From NCBI GenBank assembly GCA_022792815.1, contig JAAWBS010000014.1, positions 1 to 64,000 on the forward strand: 64,000 nucleotides of DNA, written 5' to 3'. Numbering within the stretch: the stretch's first letter is position 1; each line of letters starts with the position of its first letter. The position numbers and the translations under genes are program-made. Positions 51,335-60,468 of the stretch are shown here, piece by piece. A model generated the notes under the pieces. That model did no database searches, was not told the DNA's origin, and worked only from the letters and a program-made list of their open reading frames with translations. The stretch is from Hungatella sp. (GTDB lineage: Bacteria; Bacillota; Clostridia; Lachnospirales; Lachnospiraceae).

Positions 51335-51559
51335 TCATACCTCTTTGACTCCTCCGAATTTCTTCCCCAGATCCGTGACAGTCCCGTCTTTCTCCTGGAT
51401 GGAAATCCGGTTGAGATTGGCTCTCATATTCACCCGTATTGCCTCGATATACTTCCGGCGAAGCTCCTTCTGCTCCGCAGCCTCCTCCTCAGACAGCCCT
51501 GTGTCCTGAGATTTATGGTACAGCTCATTGATACGATCAATCATCTCCTGTGTAATCAC
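51335..51559 (-). CDS. DUF896 family small protein
   Basis: The 74-residue protein [52 protein letters not shown]... matches the DUF896/YnzC pattern of a helical hairpin with a conserved E-x2-E-x5-LRR-x-Y segment. No function is established for the family. It lies between proB and proA, 40 bases after proB. Confidence 0.92.
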   Translation of the reverse strand: MITQEMIDRINELYHKSQDTGLSEEEAAEQKELRRKYIEAIRVNMRANLNRISIQEKDGTVTDLGKKFGGVKEV

Positions 51560-51599
51560 AAGCTCTCCTCCTGGTTATCAATCGGCATGCGCCTCTTCT

Positions 51600-52463
51600 C
51601 TAATACTCATGGTTTAGATAGTGCATAAGGTCAAAGTTTAAGTTCTCGTGGGCCAGGAACAGTGTGCCTGTATCCTCGCCCCGAAGAATCCGGTCGATGA
51701 CCTCCACCTGGTCTCCGTTGGCGATAACCATGTCGGAGCCGCTGTCCGTGGCGATCCTGGCTGCCGCCAGCTTGGCCGCCATGCCTCCCGTCCCCACATC
51801 ACTGCCTGTCACAGCCTTTCCCATGGACAGAAGCTCCGGGGTGATCTCCGGCACAAGGCTGATAAACTCTGCCTCATGATTGGTCCTTGGGTCGTCGGAA
51901 TAGAGTCCGTCGATGTCCGACAAAAGGATCAGAAGATCCGCGTCAATCAGGGCCGCCACGATGGCGGAGAGGCGGTCATTGTCTCCAAAGCTGTCCAAAA
52001 ACGGGATCTCCGACGTGGACACCGTGTCGTTTTCATTGACAATGGGAACCGCTCCCAGAGCCAGAAGCTCCTCGAAGGTGTTCTGGGCGTTGTATCGGGA
52101 ACTGTCGTTTATCATGGTGTCTTTGGTCAGAAGGATCTGGGCCGCAACCTGGTTGTACTCCGCAAACAGCTTCTGATACACCATCATCAGTCTGGCCTGG
52201 CCCACCGCCGCAAAGGCCTGCCTCTGGGCCAGACTGTCCGGCTTCTTCGGATGATGAAGGGCCTGCCTGCCTGTGGCGATGGCTCCGGATGACACCAGCA
52301 CCACCTCTCTGCCCTCACCTTTTAGATCACTGATCACCCTCACCAGCCGTTCTATCTTCAGCAGGTTCAAATCCCCGGACTCCGGGTGAGTCAGGGAAGA
52401 AGAACCGATCTTTATCACCACTCTCTTTTTCTCTTTTAATCCGTCTCTCGCTGAACCGTTCAT
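51600..52463 (-). CDS. proB: Glutamate 5-kinase (without PUA domain)
   Basis: ProB makes gamma-glutamyl phosphate, the first step of proline synthesis. The 287-residue protein has the amino-acid kinase motifs VVIKIGSSSLT, EVVLVSSGAIATGRQALHH, PIVNENDTVS and LLILSDIDGLY (here LLILLSDIDGLYSDDPR), and a C-terminal GTGGMAAKLAAARIATDSG for nucleotide binding. It ends at about residue 287 and lacks the C-terminal PUA domain of the E. coli-type enzyme, so it is a short form. ATG 52463 has AAGGAGG four bases upstream. Confidence 0.95.
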   Translation of the reverse strand: MNGSARDGLKEKKRVVIKIGSSSLTHPESGDLNLLKIERLVRVISDLKGEGREVVLVSSGAIATGRQALHHPKKPDSLAQRQAFAAVGQARLMMVYQKLFAEYNQVAAQILLTKDTMINDSSRYNAQNTFEELLALGAVPIVNENDTVSTSEIPFLDSFGDNDRLSAIVAALIDADLLILLSDIDGLYSDDPRTNHEAEFISLVPEITPELLSMGKAVTGSDVGTGGMAAKLAAARIATDSGSDMVIANGDQVEVIDRILRGEDTGTLFLAHENLNFDLMHYLNHEY

Positions 52464-52472
52464 CCTGCCTCC

Positions 52473-54065
52473 TTATCTCATGGCCCTGTAGGTCCGGGCG
52501 ATCTCCTCCGCCACCCGAAGCCCGTCCATGGCCGCCGAAGTGATACCTCCGGCGTAACCCGCCCCCTCGCCGCAGGGGTACAGCCCTCTCACCTGGCTCT
52601 GCAGGCTCTCGTCTCTGTGTATCCGCACCGGGGAGGACGTGCGGCTCTCGACCCCTGCCAGGATACTGTCCGGCCTGGCAAATCCCCGGATCCGATGTTC
52701 AAACTGATCGATCCCCTCCGCCAGAGGACCATGGAGGGACTCCGGAAGCAGTCTGCGCAGATTGGCAAATCCATATCTCCCCTTCATCTGGGGGATCACG
52801 CCTCCAAAGCCGCCTGAGCACACATCGGCCTTAAAGTCCCCGTAGAGCTGCACGGGGACGGCTCCGTCTCCCAGCCTGTAGGCCTGTGCCTCCAGCCGGC
52901 GCTGAAATTCCACTCCGGACAGAGGCGAATCCCCGGGGAAATCCTCCGGCGTCACGGTGACGATCACCGCACTGTTGGCGTTTTCTCCCCCTCTGTCATG
53001 ATTGCTCATGCCGTTGACAGCCAGCCGTCCCGTCTCCGACGATGCGTTGACCACATAGCCTCCCGGACACATGCAGAAGGTATAGACCCCTCTTCCCTCC
53101 GATGACTGCCAAGCCGCCTTGTAGGATGCCGGTCCTAACAGGCGGGCATTCTCCTCCCCGTACTGGGACACATTGATCATCTCCTGGGGATGCTGAATCC
53201 GCAGTCCCACGGCAAAGGACTTGGCCGCCATGGGGATCTGCCTGTCCCAGAGCATGGAAAAGGTATCCCTGGCACTGTGACCGACGGCGAGAACCACTGC
53301 CTGGGCCCGGATTCGCTCCCCGCTCTCCAGCTCCACGCCTGTGATCCGATTCTCTCGGATGACCAGATCCGTCACATGGGCGCCGAACCGCACCTGTCCT
53401 CCCATCTTCAGGATGTCTAGCCGGATCCTCTTGACCACCTGGCTCAGCACGTCGGTTCCGATGTGAGGCTTCTGGACATAGAGGATCTCTTTGTCGGCAC
53501 CGTACTCCGTCAAAAGCCTTAACACTTCCCGGTTTCTCATAGCCGGGTCCTTCACCAGGGTATTCAGCTTTCCGTCGGAAAATGTGCCTGCTCCTCCCTC
53601 CCCGAACTGGACGTTGGATTCCGGATCCAGGACACCGCCTGCCCAAAAAGCCTCCACCTTCCCCTTTCGGCTGTCCACATCCTCCCCCCGCTCCAAAATC
53701 AGAGGACAATACCCGGCCTTAGCCAGCATAAGGCCGCAAAATAAGCCTGCCGGGCCGCTTCCGACGATCACGGGAGGACCTTCTAAAACCTTCTCTCCCG
53801 GTTCCGGAAACCGGTAGCTCTCCTCTCTGATCAGGCTGACCTGGGTGCTCTTTGCCCTCCTTGCGGTCTGGGCCTCTCTCTTCGTCCTGACATCCACAGT
53901 ATAGGTATAAAAGATATCGCTCTTCCTCCTGGCATCCAAGGACTGTCTCACAATCTGCAATTCGTCCACTTCCTCCACGGGGATCCTCAAAATCTTTGCA
54001 GCCTTGTTTTGGATCTCCGTCTCTCCATGATTCATGGGAAGTCTCAGCTGACTGATCCGTATCAT
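52473..54065 (-). CDS. FAD-dependent oxidoreductase (NAD(FAD)-utilising dehydrogenase-like)
   Basis: The 530-residue flavoprotein has a dinucleotide fold (VIVGSGPAGLFCGLMLAKAG about residue 103), LILERGEDVDSRKGKVEAFWAGG, FSDGKLNTLVKD, and a second AVVLAVGHSARDTF segment that often marks a substrate or NAD site, ending with YPCGEGAGYAGGITSAAMDGLRVAE. The N-terminal 80 residues are a small alpha/beta domain found in this family. Its substrate is unknown. ATG 54065 overlaps the stop of the preceding flavoprotein by four bases. Confidence 0.88.
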   Translation of the reverse strand: MIRISQLRLPMNHGETEIQNKAAKILRIPVEEVDELQIVRQSLDARRKSDIFYTYTVDVRTKREAQTARRAKSTQVSLIREESYRFPEPGEKVLEGPPVIVGSGPAGLFCGLMLAKAGYCPLILERGEDVDSRKGKVEAFWAGGVLDPESNVQFGEGGAGTFSDGKLNTLVKDPAMRNREVLRLLTEYGADKEILYVQKPHIGTDVLSQVVKRIRLDILKMGGQVRFGAHVTDLVIRENRITGVELESGERIRAQAVVLAVGHSARDTFSMLWDRQIPMAAKSFAVGLRIQHPQEMINVSQYGEENARLLGPASYKAAWQSSEGRGVYTFCMCPGGYVVNASSETGRLAVNGMSNHDRGGENANSAVIVTVTPEDFPGDSPLSGVEFQRRLEAQAYRLGDGAVPVQLYGDFKADVCSGGFGGVIPQMKGRYGFANLRRLLPESLHGPLAEGIDQFEHRIRGFARPDSILAGVESRTSSPVRIHRDESLQSQVRGLYPCGEGAGYAGGITSAAMDGLRVAEEIARTYRAMR

Positions 54066-55342
54066 CGCTTATCCTTTCTCCTCCCGCCGTCTCCCGACGT
54101 CGGGTCTCTCTCTTCCTGTCCTTCCCCCTTCGCAGCCTCCCGTCCGGCCACCGCTCCGCTGGACCAGGCCCACTGCAGGTTATATCCGCCGCAGATGCCG
54201 TCCACATCCAGGATCTCGCCGCAGAAATACAGGTTTTTTACCAGCTTGGACTCTAAGGTGGCCTGCACCTGTCTGGTATCCACCCCGCCGCAGCACACCT
54301 GAGCCTGCTCAAAGGAATTGACCCCGCACACCCGGGTCTCATAGGCGGTGATCTGACGAAACAGCTGGTCCCACTGGACACGGGACAGAGTCTTTACCTT
54401 CTGCTTTTCCTGAATACCTGCCAATTTTAACAGAACCAGAGACAATTTGCTGTTCAAAAGCCCGTTCATCCACTGGATGGCAGTCCGCTCCTCCATAGAC
54501 TGCCTCCGTCTCTCCATCAGAGCGCGGATCTCCTCCTCCTTCATCCGCGGAAGAAACCCGATCCTCACCGTAACTTTCTGTCTTCTATGTAATGCGACGG
54601 CCGCATAGCGGCTGATCTGAAAAGTGGGTATCCCTGAGATCCCGTAGTCAGTTATCTGCAGCTCCCCCTCATCCTGGGCCAGAAGCTTCTCCCCCACATA
54701 GAGGCTTACCCTGGCCTCGGTCCTTATGCCGGCCAGCTGCCTGTAATGCTTCTCCTCACATCGAAGCTGCACAAGCGCCGGAAGGGGCGGGATAAGGCGA
54801 TGGCCGAAGGCGGCTGCCAGATCGTAGCCGCTGCCGTCGGAGCCTGTCACCGGAGCTGCCCTGGAGCCTGCAGACAAAATAAGCGCCTCTCCCCGGAACA
54901 CCCCCTGACCGGAAATCACCGCGAACTCTCTCCCTTCCTTCGTGATCCGCTCCACCTGACACTGACATCGAATCCTGACCTTAAGCCGCTCCAACTCCTG
55001 TGTCAGAGCCTCGAGAACCGACACTGCCTGGTCTGAGTTGGGATAGATGTATCCGTTTCTGCTCTTTGGCAAAATCCCCAGGCCCTCGAAAAAAGACAGG
55101 GTATCCCCGACCGGAAACTGCCTTAACACGGTCTCCGGAAACCCCTCATTGGAACAGCGATAACATTCTTTTTTCTGCTCCAGGTTGGTCATATTGCATC
55201 TTCCGTTGCCTGTGGATAAAAGTTTCTTTCCCGGCCGCTCCCTGTGCTCCATGATTGTCACATCTCCCCCTGCCCTGGCTGCCTGGATCGCCGCCATCAT
55301 GCCGGAAGCCCCGGCGCCGATGATGATTACCCGTCTCCTCAT
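54062..55342 (-). CDS. NAD(P)/FAD-dependent oxidoreductase, HI0933/BaiN-like family
   Basis: The 426-residue flavoprotein starts MRRRVIIIGAGASGMMAAIQAARAG (FAD-binding fold), then ERPGKKLLSTGNGRCNMTN (the HI0933 signature), and ends NLYFCGEILDVDGICGGYNLQWAWSSGAVAGR. Family members have been linked to bile-acid reduction (BaiN) and to other reductive steps, but most are uncharacterised. ATG 55342 lies after GGGAGGG and agrees with the promoter at 55371-55399. It is followed by the second flavoprotein with a four-base overlap. Confidence 0.9.
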   Translation of the reverse strand: MRRRVIIIGAGASGMMAAIQAARAGGDVTIMEHRERPGKKLLSTGNGRCNMTNLEQKKECYRCSNEGFPETVLRQFPVGDTLSFFEGLGILPKSRNGYIYPNSDQAVSVLEALTQELERLKVRIRCQCQVERITKEGREFAVISGQGVFRGEALILSAGSRAAPVTGSDGSGYDLAAAFGHRLIPPLPALVQLRCEEKHYRQLAGIRTEARVSLYVGEKLLAQDEGELQITDYGISGIPTFQISRYAAVALHRRQKVTVRIGFLPRMKEEEIRALMERRRQSMEERTAIQWMNGLLNSKLSLVLLKLAGIQEKQKVKTLSRVQWDQLFRQITAYETRVCGVNSFEQAQVCCGGVDTRQVQATLESKLVKNLYFCGEILDVDGICGGYNLQWAWSSGAVAGREAAKGEGQEERDPTSGDGGRRKDKR

Positions 55343-55370
55343 AGACCCTCCCTGTACGTTTTCAAAATCC

Positions 55371-55399
55371 ATTGTAGTCGGTTTGCCCCTGTATTTCAA
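55371..55399 (-). promoter_or_regulatory. Promoter of the flavoprotein-pro-LRR run
   Basis: On the minus strand TTGAAA (55394-55399), 17 bp and TACAAT (55371-55376). Transcription from about 55364 may cover seven genes down to 47.3 kb. It also excludes the longer start of the first gene. Confidence 0.8.
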
Positions 55400-55417
55400 G
55401 CAGTACTTTTCATTTTT

Positions 55418-55810
55418 TTAGCTGGTATAAGATTCCAGATAGTGAAAAATCTCCATCATGGAGGAGAACCACATGCCTGCCCGAAGCTTTTCCTGCTCCT
55501 TCTCGGGAAATTCCGTGATGGGAATATGGGTATACAGGCAGATGGTGGACTGATCCTGGGCAAAGACAAGCAGGTATCCGGTTTCCGACACCAGGTAGAA
55601 CTCTTCCCGGGCACTCACTGTCACAGGCTCCACATCGTTCTGATTGATCACCAGCTGGGGCTCCGTGACGGTCTCCGTCTCCACCTCTGTGGTGGGAGCC
55701 GATGTCTCCTCTCTGGAATACTCCCTTGTTCTGGTGACAAAAAAGCCTGCTCCGAAACAGGACAGGACTATGACCAGAATCAGCAATGCGCAGATACTAT
55801 AGTTTCTCAT
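55418..55810 (-). CDS. Small single-pass extracytoplasmic protein, unknown function
   Basis: The 130-residue protein has one N-terminal helix (ICALLILVIVLSCFGAGFFV), a Thr/Glu-rich linker (35-55) and a compact C-terminal part with EEFYLVSETGYLLVFAQDQSTICLYTHIPITEFPEKEQEKL, which resembles the C-terminal domain of BofC-type forespore proteins in shape; this resemblance is weak. ATG 55810 has AGGAGG about seven bases upstream. A role in sporulation is possible but unproven. Confidence 0.7.
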   Translation of the reverse strand: MRNYSICALLILVIVLSCFGAGFFVTRTREYSREETSAPTTEVETETVTEPQLVINQNDVEPVTVSAREEFYLVSETGYLLVFAQDQSTICLYTHIPITEFPEKEQEKLRAGMWFSSMMEIFHYLESYTS

Positions 55811-55920
55811 GGAACGTGCCTCCTGAAAAAAGTTGATAACCTCTTAAACCTAGTATCTGCAAATTTTTGCTATTTTAAACATTTTCGGCACAGACAGCCC
55901 GGCTGAGCCCTTTCTGAGAC

Positions 55921-55967
55921 GAAAACATGGCGCCAAACCTTACCGCAAAGTTTGGCGCCATGCTTTC
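55921..55967 (-). terminator. Terminator after the DUF4234 gene
   Basis: CATGGCGCCAAAC (55926-55938) and GTTTGGCGCCATG (55950-55962) form a 13-bp perfect stem, with outer GAAA/TTTC pairing. On the minus strand TTTTC follows. It ends the short DUF2752-DUF4234 unit. Confidence 0.8.
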
Positions 55968-55990
55968 ACTGACGAAAAGCCGATTCTATA

Positions 55991-56395
55991 TTAGATCACT
56001 ACTCCGTGCTCTCTGTTATAGTTCTCTGCCAGGGTGTTCATGTTGCGAATCATCAGATACATGCCGAAGATCGGACCGAGACCGCAGACAAATGCTCCCA
56101 GCAGGCACCACAGCAGATAAGTGGTTCCGGTCTCATGGAACTCCGTGCCGTAACCCTTGGCTGCATCCGCCATACGGTTGCCCTGGCCGTACAGCCATAC
56201 ATAGTAGTAGATTCCGCAGGTTATCATAGACAGAAGCGCCACCACGATGTAGTTGGGGCTTGGCTTGTCATTCGGAACCTTATCTGCACAGACCTTGTTC
56301 AAATCTACGATGAACATATACCAGAAGTATATGCCGTAGAGACCGCAGGTCACGCCTGTGAGCAGAAAATAGAGTATGAAGTTGCGCTGTTTCAT
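55991..56395 (-). CDS. DUF4234 domain membrane protein
   Basis: The 134-residue protein has three hydrophobic segments and the DUF4234 pattern FLLTGVTCGLYGIYFWYMF near the N-terminus and LLSMITCGIYYYVWLYGQGNRM in the middle. No function is known for the family. ATG 56395 has GGAGGG about six bases upstream. It follows the DUF2752 gene by 45 bases and probably shares its promoter. Confidence 0.88.
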   Translation of the reverse strand: MKQRNFILYFLLTGVTCGLYGIYFWYMFIVDLNKVCADKVPNDKPSPNYIVVALLSMITCGIYYYVWLYGQGNRMADAAKGYGTEFHETGTTYLLWCLLGAFVCGLGPIFGMYLMIRNMNTLAENYNREHGVVI

Positions 56396-56440
56396 ATCAT
56401 TCCCTCCTGAAAGAATAATTGATGGAAAAACCATCTGCTT

Positions 56441-56863
56441 TTATGAGAAACGAAGGATCTTTGAGAAAAAACCAAAGGCCTGAAAGATAAGTCCTGAGGG
56501 AATGTCGATCTCCAGCACCGGATCTCTTGCAATAAGCCGGACCAGATACACGACAAAAAACATCACCCCTAACAGGCTGATCCCCCACAAAAGTCCCCTG
56601 GTCGGCTTTCTGCTGTAAAGCCAGCCAAACACTCCCAGAAGCGGAACAGCCCAAAACATGGGATGATAGGTAAAGGCAGAAGGGACATCCAGCCTCAAAA
56701 GAGCCAGACCCGCCCGCGACAGCCCGCATCCCGGACAGGGAACGCCGGTTCCCCAGCGGATGGGACATCCATGGCCTGTCAGTGCCAGCACCCCATAAAA
56801 ACCCAGAACCCACAATACCGCCTGATGGTCGGTTTGTCTTTTCTTCCAATCCACTCGTTTCAT
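56441..56863 (-). CDS. DUF2752 domain membrane protein, possibly leaderless
   Basis: The 140-residue protein has the DUF2752 motif CPIRWGTGVPCPGCGLSRAGLALLRLD and several helices. Its promoter is so close that transcription should start at or within one base of ATG 56863, with no room for a ribosome site; no in-frame ATG, GTG or TTG with a good site follows soon. It would then be a leaderless mRNA. The protein itself has no known role. Confidence 0.85.
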   Translation of the reverse strand: MKRVDWKKRQTDHQAVLWVLGFYGVLALTGHGCPIRWGTGVPCPGCGLSRAGLALLRLDVPSAFTYHPMFWAVPLLGVFGWLYSRKPTRGLLWGISLLGVMFFVVYLVRLIARDPVLEIDIPSGLIFQAFGFFSKILRFS

Positions 56864-56870
56864 TCCACTG

Positions 56871-56899
56871 ATTATATCGTAAATTCATGATATCGTCAA
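56871..56899 (-). promoter_or_regulatory. Promoter of the DUF2752-DUF4234 unit
   Basis: On the minus strand TTGACG (56894-56899), 17 bp and TATAAT (56871-56876), near consensus. The expected start is about 56864, directly at ATG 56863. Confidence 0.8.
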
Positions 56900-56961
56900 G
56901 AAATTTTGACTTTTTTCGGCAAATTTTGGAACATTATGATTGCTGTTCGGTCCCGTCTTCT

Positions 56962-58860
56962 CTACATCAAATGCAGTCTTTTGGCAACTCTCAGAAGCCT
57001 GGTTCCTCCCGGCATCCCTCTCATCTCCTGCTCATCCACTCCTCTCAGCCTGATTAAAAGGACAAAGTACACCGCCATGGCCGCAAGTATGGCGATACCG
57101 GTGCTGCCCCCATTGCCCATCACCTTGGAACACAGACCATAGATCCCCCATGCCGCAGCTCCCATGACCGCGGAGGCTGCCAGAGGAATGAGGAATGTCC
57201 GAATGATCTCCTGGCGGTACCTGACTGCTCTGGCGATGGAGACGGCATTTAAGACGCAGACCAGGGCGGCAAAGAGGATGTTGGCATAGACCACACTGTA
57301 GATGCCCAGATGAAAGATCTTCAGCATCACGTAGAGAAGTGCCACATGGACTGCCAGGGAGATAGCCGAGTTGACGATAGGCACCTGCATCCGGTTAATC
57401 CCCTGAAGCACTGCATTGGTCACTGTGGACAGGGAGAAAAATACCACGGCAGAGGACCCCAGAACCATCATACGGATCAGCATGGTATTATCCATACCTG
57501 CAAAGAGAAGGTTACTCACAGGCGCTGCCAGCACCCCTAATCCTACCGCCGAAGGGATGGCGATGATCATGGAGAAGCGGATCACGCTGGATATCCTCAA
57601 AAGCATCTGCTTTCGGTCCCTCTCTGCCGCCGCCCGGGAAAGTGCCGGAATCAGCGAGGAGGAAAGGGAGTTGGCGATGGCAACCGGAATATTGAACAGC
57701 AGGTGATACCGCCCCATATAAACCCCCCAGTGAGAGGCTGTAAGATCGCTCTCCCCCAATCCCTCCATCACATGTCCGAAAATACTGTTATCCACCACAT
57801 TGCTGATATTGTAGATAGCGCTGCTGATCATGATGGGCACAATGGTCACAAACAGGGCATGAGAGATAGCGCCGTAGCTCTCCACATAGCCTCCCCGGTC
57901 TCTTCTGGCCTGCCTTTTTAGCGTGGGCCGGTACCCTGCCGTCAGAAAGAGGAAAAACACAAAAGCGGTGAGGGCTCCTGCCCCGGTTCCGATGGCTCCT
58001 CCTGCTGCCCCAAAGGCATAGGAATACTCCGTATCCCCGTAGACCAGATTGGACTTGACACCTAGATCAAACAGAAGGGAAGCCGCCGCAATGCTGACTA
58101 TCGCATTGACAATCTGCTCGAAGATCTGGGACACAGCCGTAGGAATCATGGTGGTATGTCCCTGGAAATATCCCCTGAGAACTCCCAGATATGCCATGAT
58201 CCAGATGGTGGGAGCCAGGGCTTTTAAAGCATATGCGCTGTACGGCATCTTTATGACCATCCCCGCAAAGTAATCGGCTCCAAACCACAGGGCGCAAAAA
58301 CCGGCCATGCCTGCCACCGTGGCGTAGAACATGGCTGCGCGGAAGATCCTGACGGAACTGCGGTATTCTCTTTTGGCCAGCCTGGCCGAAACCATCTTAG
58401 ACACGGCTACCGGCAGGCTGTAGGAGGACATGATGAGCAAAATCGAATAGATGGAGTAGGCCGCGTTGTAGTAGCCGTTGCCGTTGTCTCCAATCTTTCT
58501 GGCAAGGGGGATCCGATATACCATGCCGATCAGGCGGACGATGATGCCTGCCGCTGCAAGGATACTTCCCTGAACCAGAAAATTGTTGCCGGAGCTTTTT
58601 TTGCCCTTGGACTTTCCACCGACAGACCGGTCTTTTCCCGAAAGTGCCTGGCTGACCGGCCTCCTTCCCGCTCTCGCCGGCTTCCTTTGGCCTCCATGGC
58701 TGACCGGCCGGCTGGCCGCTCCCTTCCGGCCTCTGACAGCCCCCCGATCCACTGCCTCTCTGGCTGCCAGCTGCGCCTGTCTGGCTCTCTCGGTCTGACG
58801 AGGTCTTCCCGGCAGAGGCGCTCCGGCCGACCGCTGTATTGTTCTAGTTGTCTTTTCCAT
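56962..58860 (-). CDS. MurJ/SpoVB-like MATE-family lipid flippase
   Basis: The 632-residue protein has an Arg-rich N-terminal tail of about 90 residues and then about 14 hydrophobic segments of the MOP/MATE fold: NNFLVQGSILAAAGIIVRLIGMVYRIPLARKIGDNGNGYYNAAYSIYS, SVLRGYFQG-like LGVLRGYFQGHTTMIPTAVSQIFEQIVN and GINRMQVPIVNSAISL. This is the pattern of SpoVB/MurJ-type flippases that export lipid-linked precursors such as lipid II. SpoVB acts in spore cortex formation, MurJ in vegetative growth; which one this is cannot be decided. ATG 58860 has GGAG four bases upstream and overlaps the DUF3048 gene by 17 bases. Confidence 0.88.
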   Translation of the reverse strand: MEKTTRTIQRSAGAPLPGRPRQTERARQAQLAAREAVDRGAVRGRKGAASRPVSHGGQRKPARAGRRPVSQALSGKDRSVGGKSKGKKSSGNNFLVQGSILAAAGIIVRLIGMVYRIPLARKIGDNGNGYYNAAYSIYSILLIMSSYSLPVAVSKMVSARLAKREYRSSVRIFRAAMFYATVAGMAGFCALWFGADYFAGMVIKMPYSAYALKALAPTIWIMAYLGVLRGYFQGHTTMIPTAVSQIFEQIVNAIVSIAAASLLFDLGVKSNLVYGDTEYSYAFGAAGGAIGTGAGALTAFVFFLFLTAGYRPTLKRQARRDRGGYVESYGAISHALFVTIVPIMISSAIYNISNVVDNSIFGHVMEGLGESDLTASHWGVYMGRYHLLFNIPVAIANSLSSSLIPALSRAAAERDRKQMLLRISSVIRFSMIIAIPSAVGLGVLAAPVSNLLFAGMDNTMLIRMMVLGSSAVVFFSLSTVTNAVLQGINRMQVPIVNSAISLAVHVALLYVMLKIFHLGIYSVVYANILFAALVCVLNAVSIARAVRYRQEIIRTFLIPLAASAVMGAAAWGIYGLCSKVMGNGGSTGIAILAAMAVYFVLLIRLRGVDEQEMRGMPGGTRLLRVAKRLHLM

Positions 58861-59974
58861 GGATCTCCGATTTGGAGAAATCACTGGACGGTATGATACA
58901 GACCCATGTCTTTCCCTGATTTAATGTGATTTCTTCCTTCTCTGTATTATAATAGTGAGTTACGCCAAACTCGCCGTCCTTTTCCCATGAGATGGGGATG
59001 GCTCGTCCGCCAGTTATGTAGTATCCGTAGTAAGACGAGTGGACATCGATATCCAGATAGTCGGTCGTGGCATAGTGGCCTACATGACAGTACTGGAAGA
59101 TAATGTTGGTCACCCCGATCTGCCCTTCATCGCCCTTGTGAGGACCTCCATACTGATATCGATAATATAACCGATCCTCCTCATTGTATTCAAAATATGC
59201 CTGATTCATGGCATACCCCGGCACGACCTTCCAGGCCTCCATGGAATTTTCCAATTCCAGGAACCGGCCGTTTCCGGCAAACTGGTAATGTCCTTTATAA
59301 TCCGGGTCGTACTCCTGGGAATATCCCAGCTTTTCCATGACTGACTGAAGTTTCTCAAAACTGGCATAGGCATTGTGAGGGGCCTTCCTGTCGCCGGAGC
59401 GGTAAAATGCCCCGCTTCCGACTCCCTCTATGCCGTTGATGTTGTCCACATTTTTCAGATAGGGCTTGGCAAAGGTGCTCTGCCCGAAATGGGCGTAGAC
59501 GGCATCGAACTCCCTTGCAAAATAGGTGTAATAAGTGCGGCAGCTGCGGACGGAACCGATGCGCTCCAGATCGTCGTAATCCTCTATGAGGGCCATGTAT
59601 CGGTTCATAGACCCCTCCACGGGAGCCTCATAGACCACCCCTGCCCGGTTGATGCCGTGCTGAGGAAGGGCCTGCTTGTCATTGCTCATCATGATAGCCA
59701 AAGGCCTCCTGTTGGCCTTCTCCACTTCCACCATCTCTCCGGTGAGATAGCTTTTGATCTTTCCGTCGATCTCCACCCGCTCCTCGGGCTCTTCCTCCGT
59801 CGTCTCCTCCGGTATGGCCTTTGTCTCCTCAGCTGCAGTGATCTCCACCACTATGGTCTCCTGAGGACTGGTCTCCGGGGCGGTCACGGTCACGTCAGCC
59901 TCCACGTAAGATTTGCCGCATCCTCCCAGGATCAGCGATGATGCCAGAATCAGTCCCAGAACATAGTTTCTCAT
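58844..59974 (-). CDS. DUF3048 domain lipoprotein (YerB-like)
   Basis: The 376-residue protein has a lipoprotein signal ending LILGGC (Cys about 19), a Thr/Glu-rich linker to about 70, and a DUF3048 domain with RPLAIMMSNDKQALPQHGINRAGVVYEAPVEGSMNRYMAL, RIGSVRSCRTYYTYFAREFDAVYAHFGQS and GAFYRSGDRKAPHNAYASF. The family (YerB) has no settled function. ATG 59974 overlaps the ybeY stop by four bases. Confidence 0.92.
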   Translation of the reverse strand: MRNYVLGLILASSLILGGCGKSYVEADVTVTAPETSPQETIVVEITAAEETKAIPEETTEEEPEERVEIDGKIKSYLTGEMVEVEKANRRPLAIMMSNDKQALPQHGINRAGVVYEAPVEGSMNRYMALIEDYDDLERIGSVRSCRTYYTYFAREFDAVYAHFGQSTFAKPYLKNVDNINGIEGVGSGAFYRSGDRKAPHNAYASFEKLQSVMEKLGYSQEYDPDYKGHYQFAGNGRFLELENSMEAWKVVPGYAMNQAYFEYNEEDRLYYRYQYGGPHKGDEGQIGVTNIIFQYCHVGHYATTDYLDIDVHSSYYGYYITGGRAIPISWEKDGEFGVTHYYNTEKEEITLNQGKTWVCIIPSSDFSKSEIHGKDN

Positions 59975-60468
59975 CGTGTGTACCCCCTGTCTTCCAGTAT
60001 CTCCCTCTGTTTCCTCTCCATGACAAGCCTCTCCGACTCCTCCATGTGGTCATAGCCAAACAGATGCAGCATGCTGTGAGCCACCAGAAAGGCCAGCTCC
60101 CGTCTCTGGGAATGGCCGTACTTGGCCGCCTGCTCCTCTACTTTGTCCATGGAGATCATAATATCCCCCAAAAGCAATTCTCCGCTCTCCGGGTCAAAGC
60201 AGTCAAAAGTCTCTTCCTCTACCCGGCTAAAATCCGAGGGAGTCTCATACTCCACCATAGGAAAGGACAACACGTCCGTAGCCTGGTCGATGCTCCGGTA
60301 CTCCCGGTTGACCTGGCGGATGGACTCATCGTCTGTGAGCACCACATTCACCTGGGCCTCATAGGGACACTGTTCATAGTCCATGGCCCCGCAGACAATC
60401 TCCTCTATGATCTCCCTGTAGGGAAGCTCTGTCTCCCTCTCGGCTTCGTAGTCAATATCAATCGTCAT
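59971..60468 (-). CDS. ybeY: Endoribonuclease YbeY (rRNA maturation factor)
   Basis: The 165-residue protein has the YbeY metal-binding motif HSMLHLFGYDH near residue 130 (HxxxHxxxxDH) and IRQVNREYRSIDQATDVLSFPM, a family hallmark. YbeY takes part in 16S rRNA 3'-end processing and ribosome quality control. ATG 60468 overlaps the phoH stop (ATGA). Confidence 0.96.
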   Translation of the reverse strand: MTIDIDYEAERETELPYREIIEEIVCGAMDYEQCPYEAQVNVVLTDDESIRQVNREYRSIDQATDVLSFPMVEYETPSDFSRVEEETFDCFDPESGELLLGDIMISMDKVEEQAAKYGHSQRRELAFLVAHSMLHLFGYDHMEESERLVMERKQREILEDRGYTR

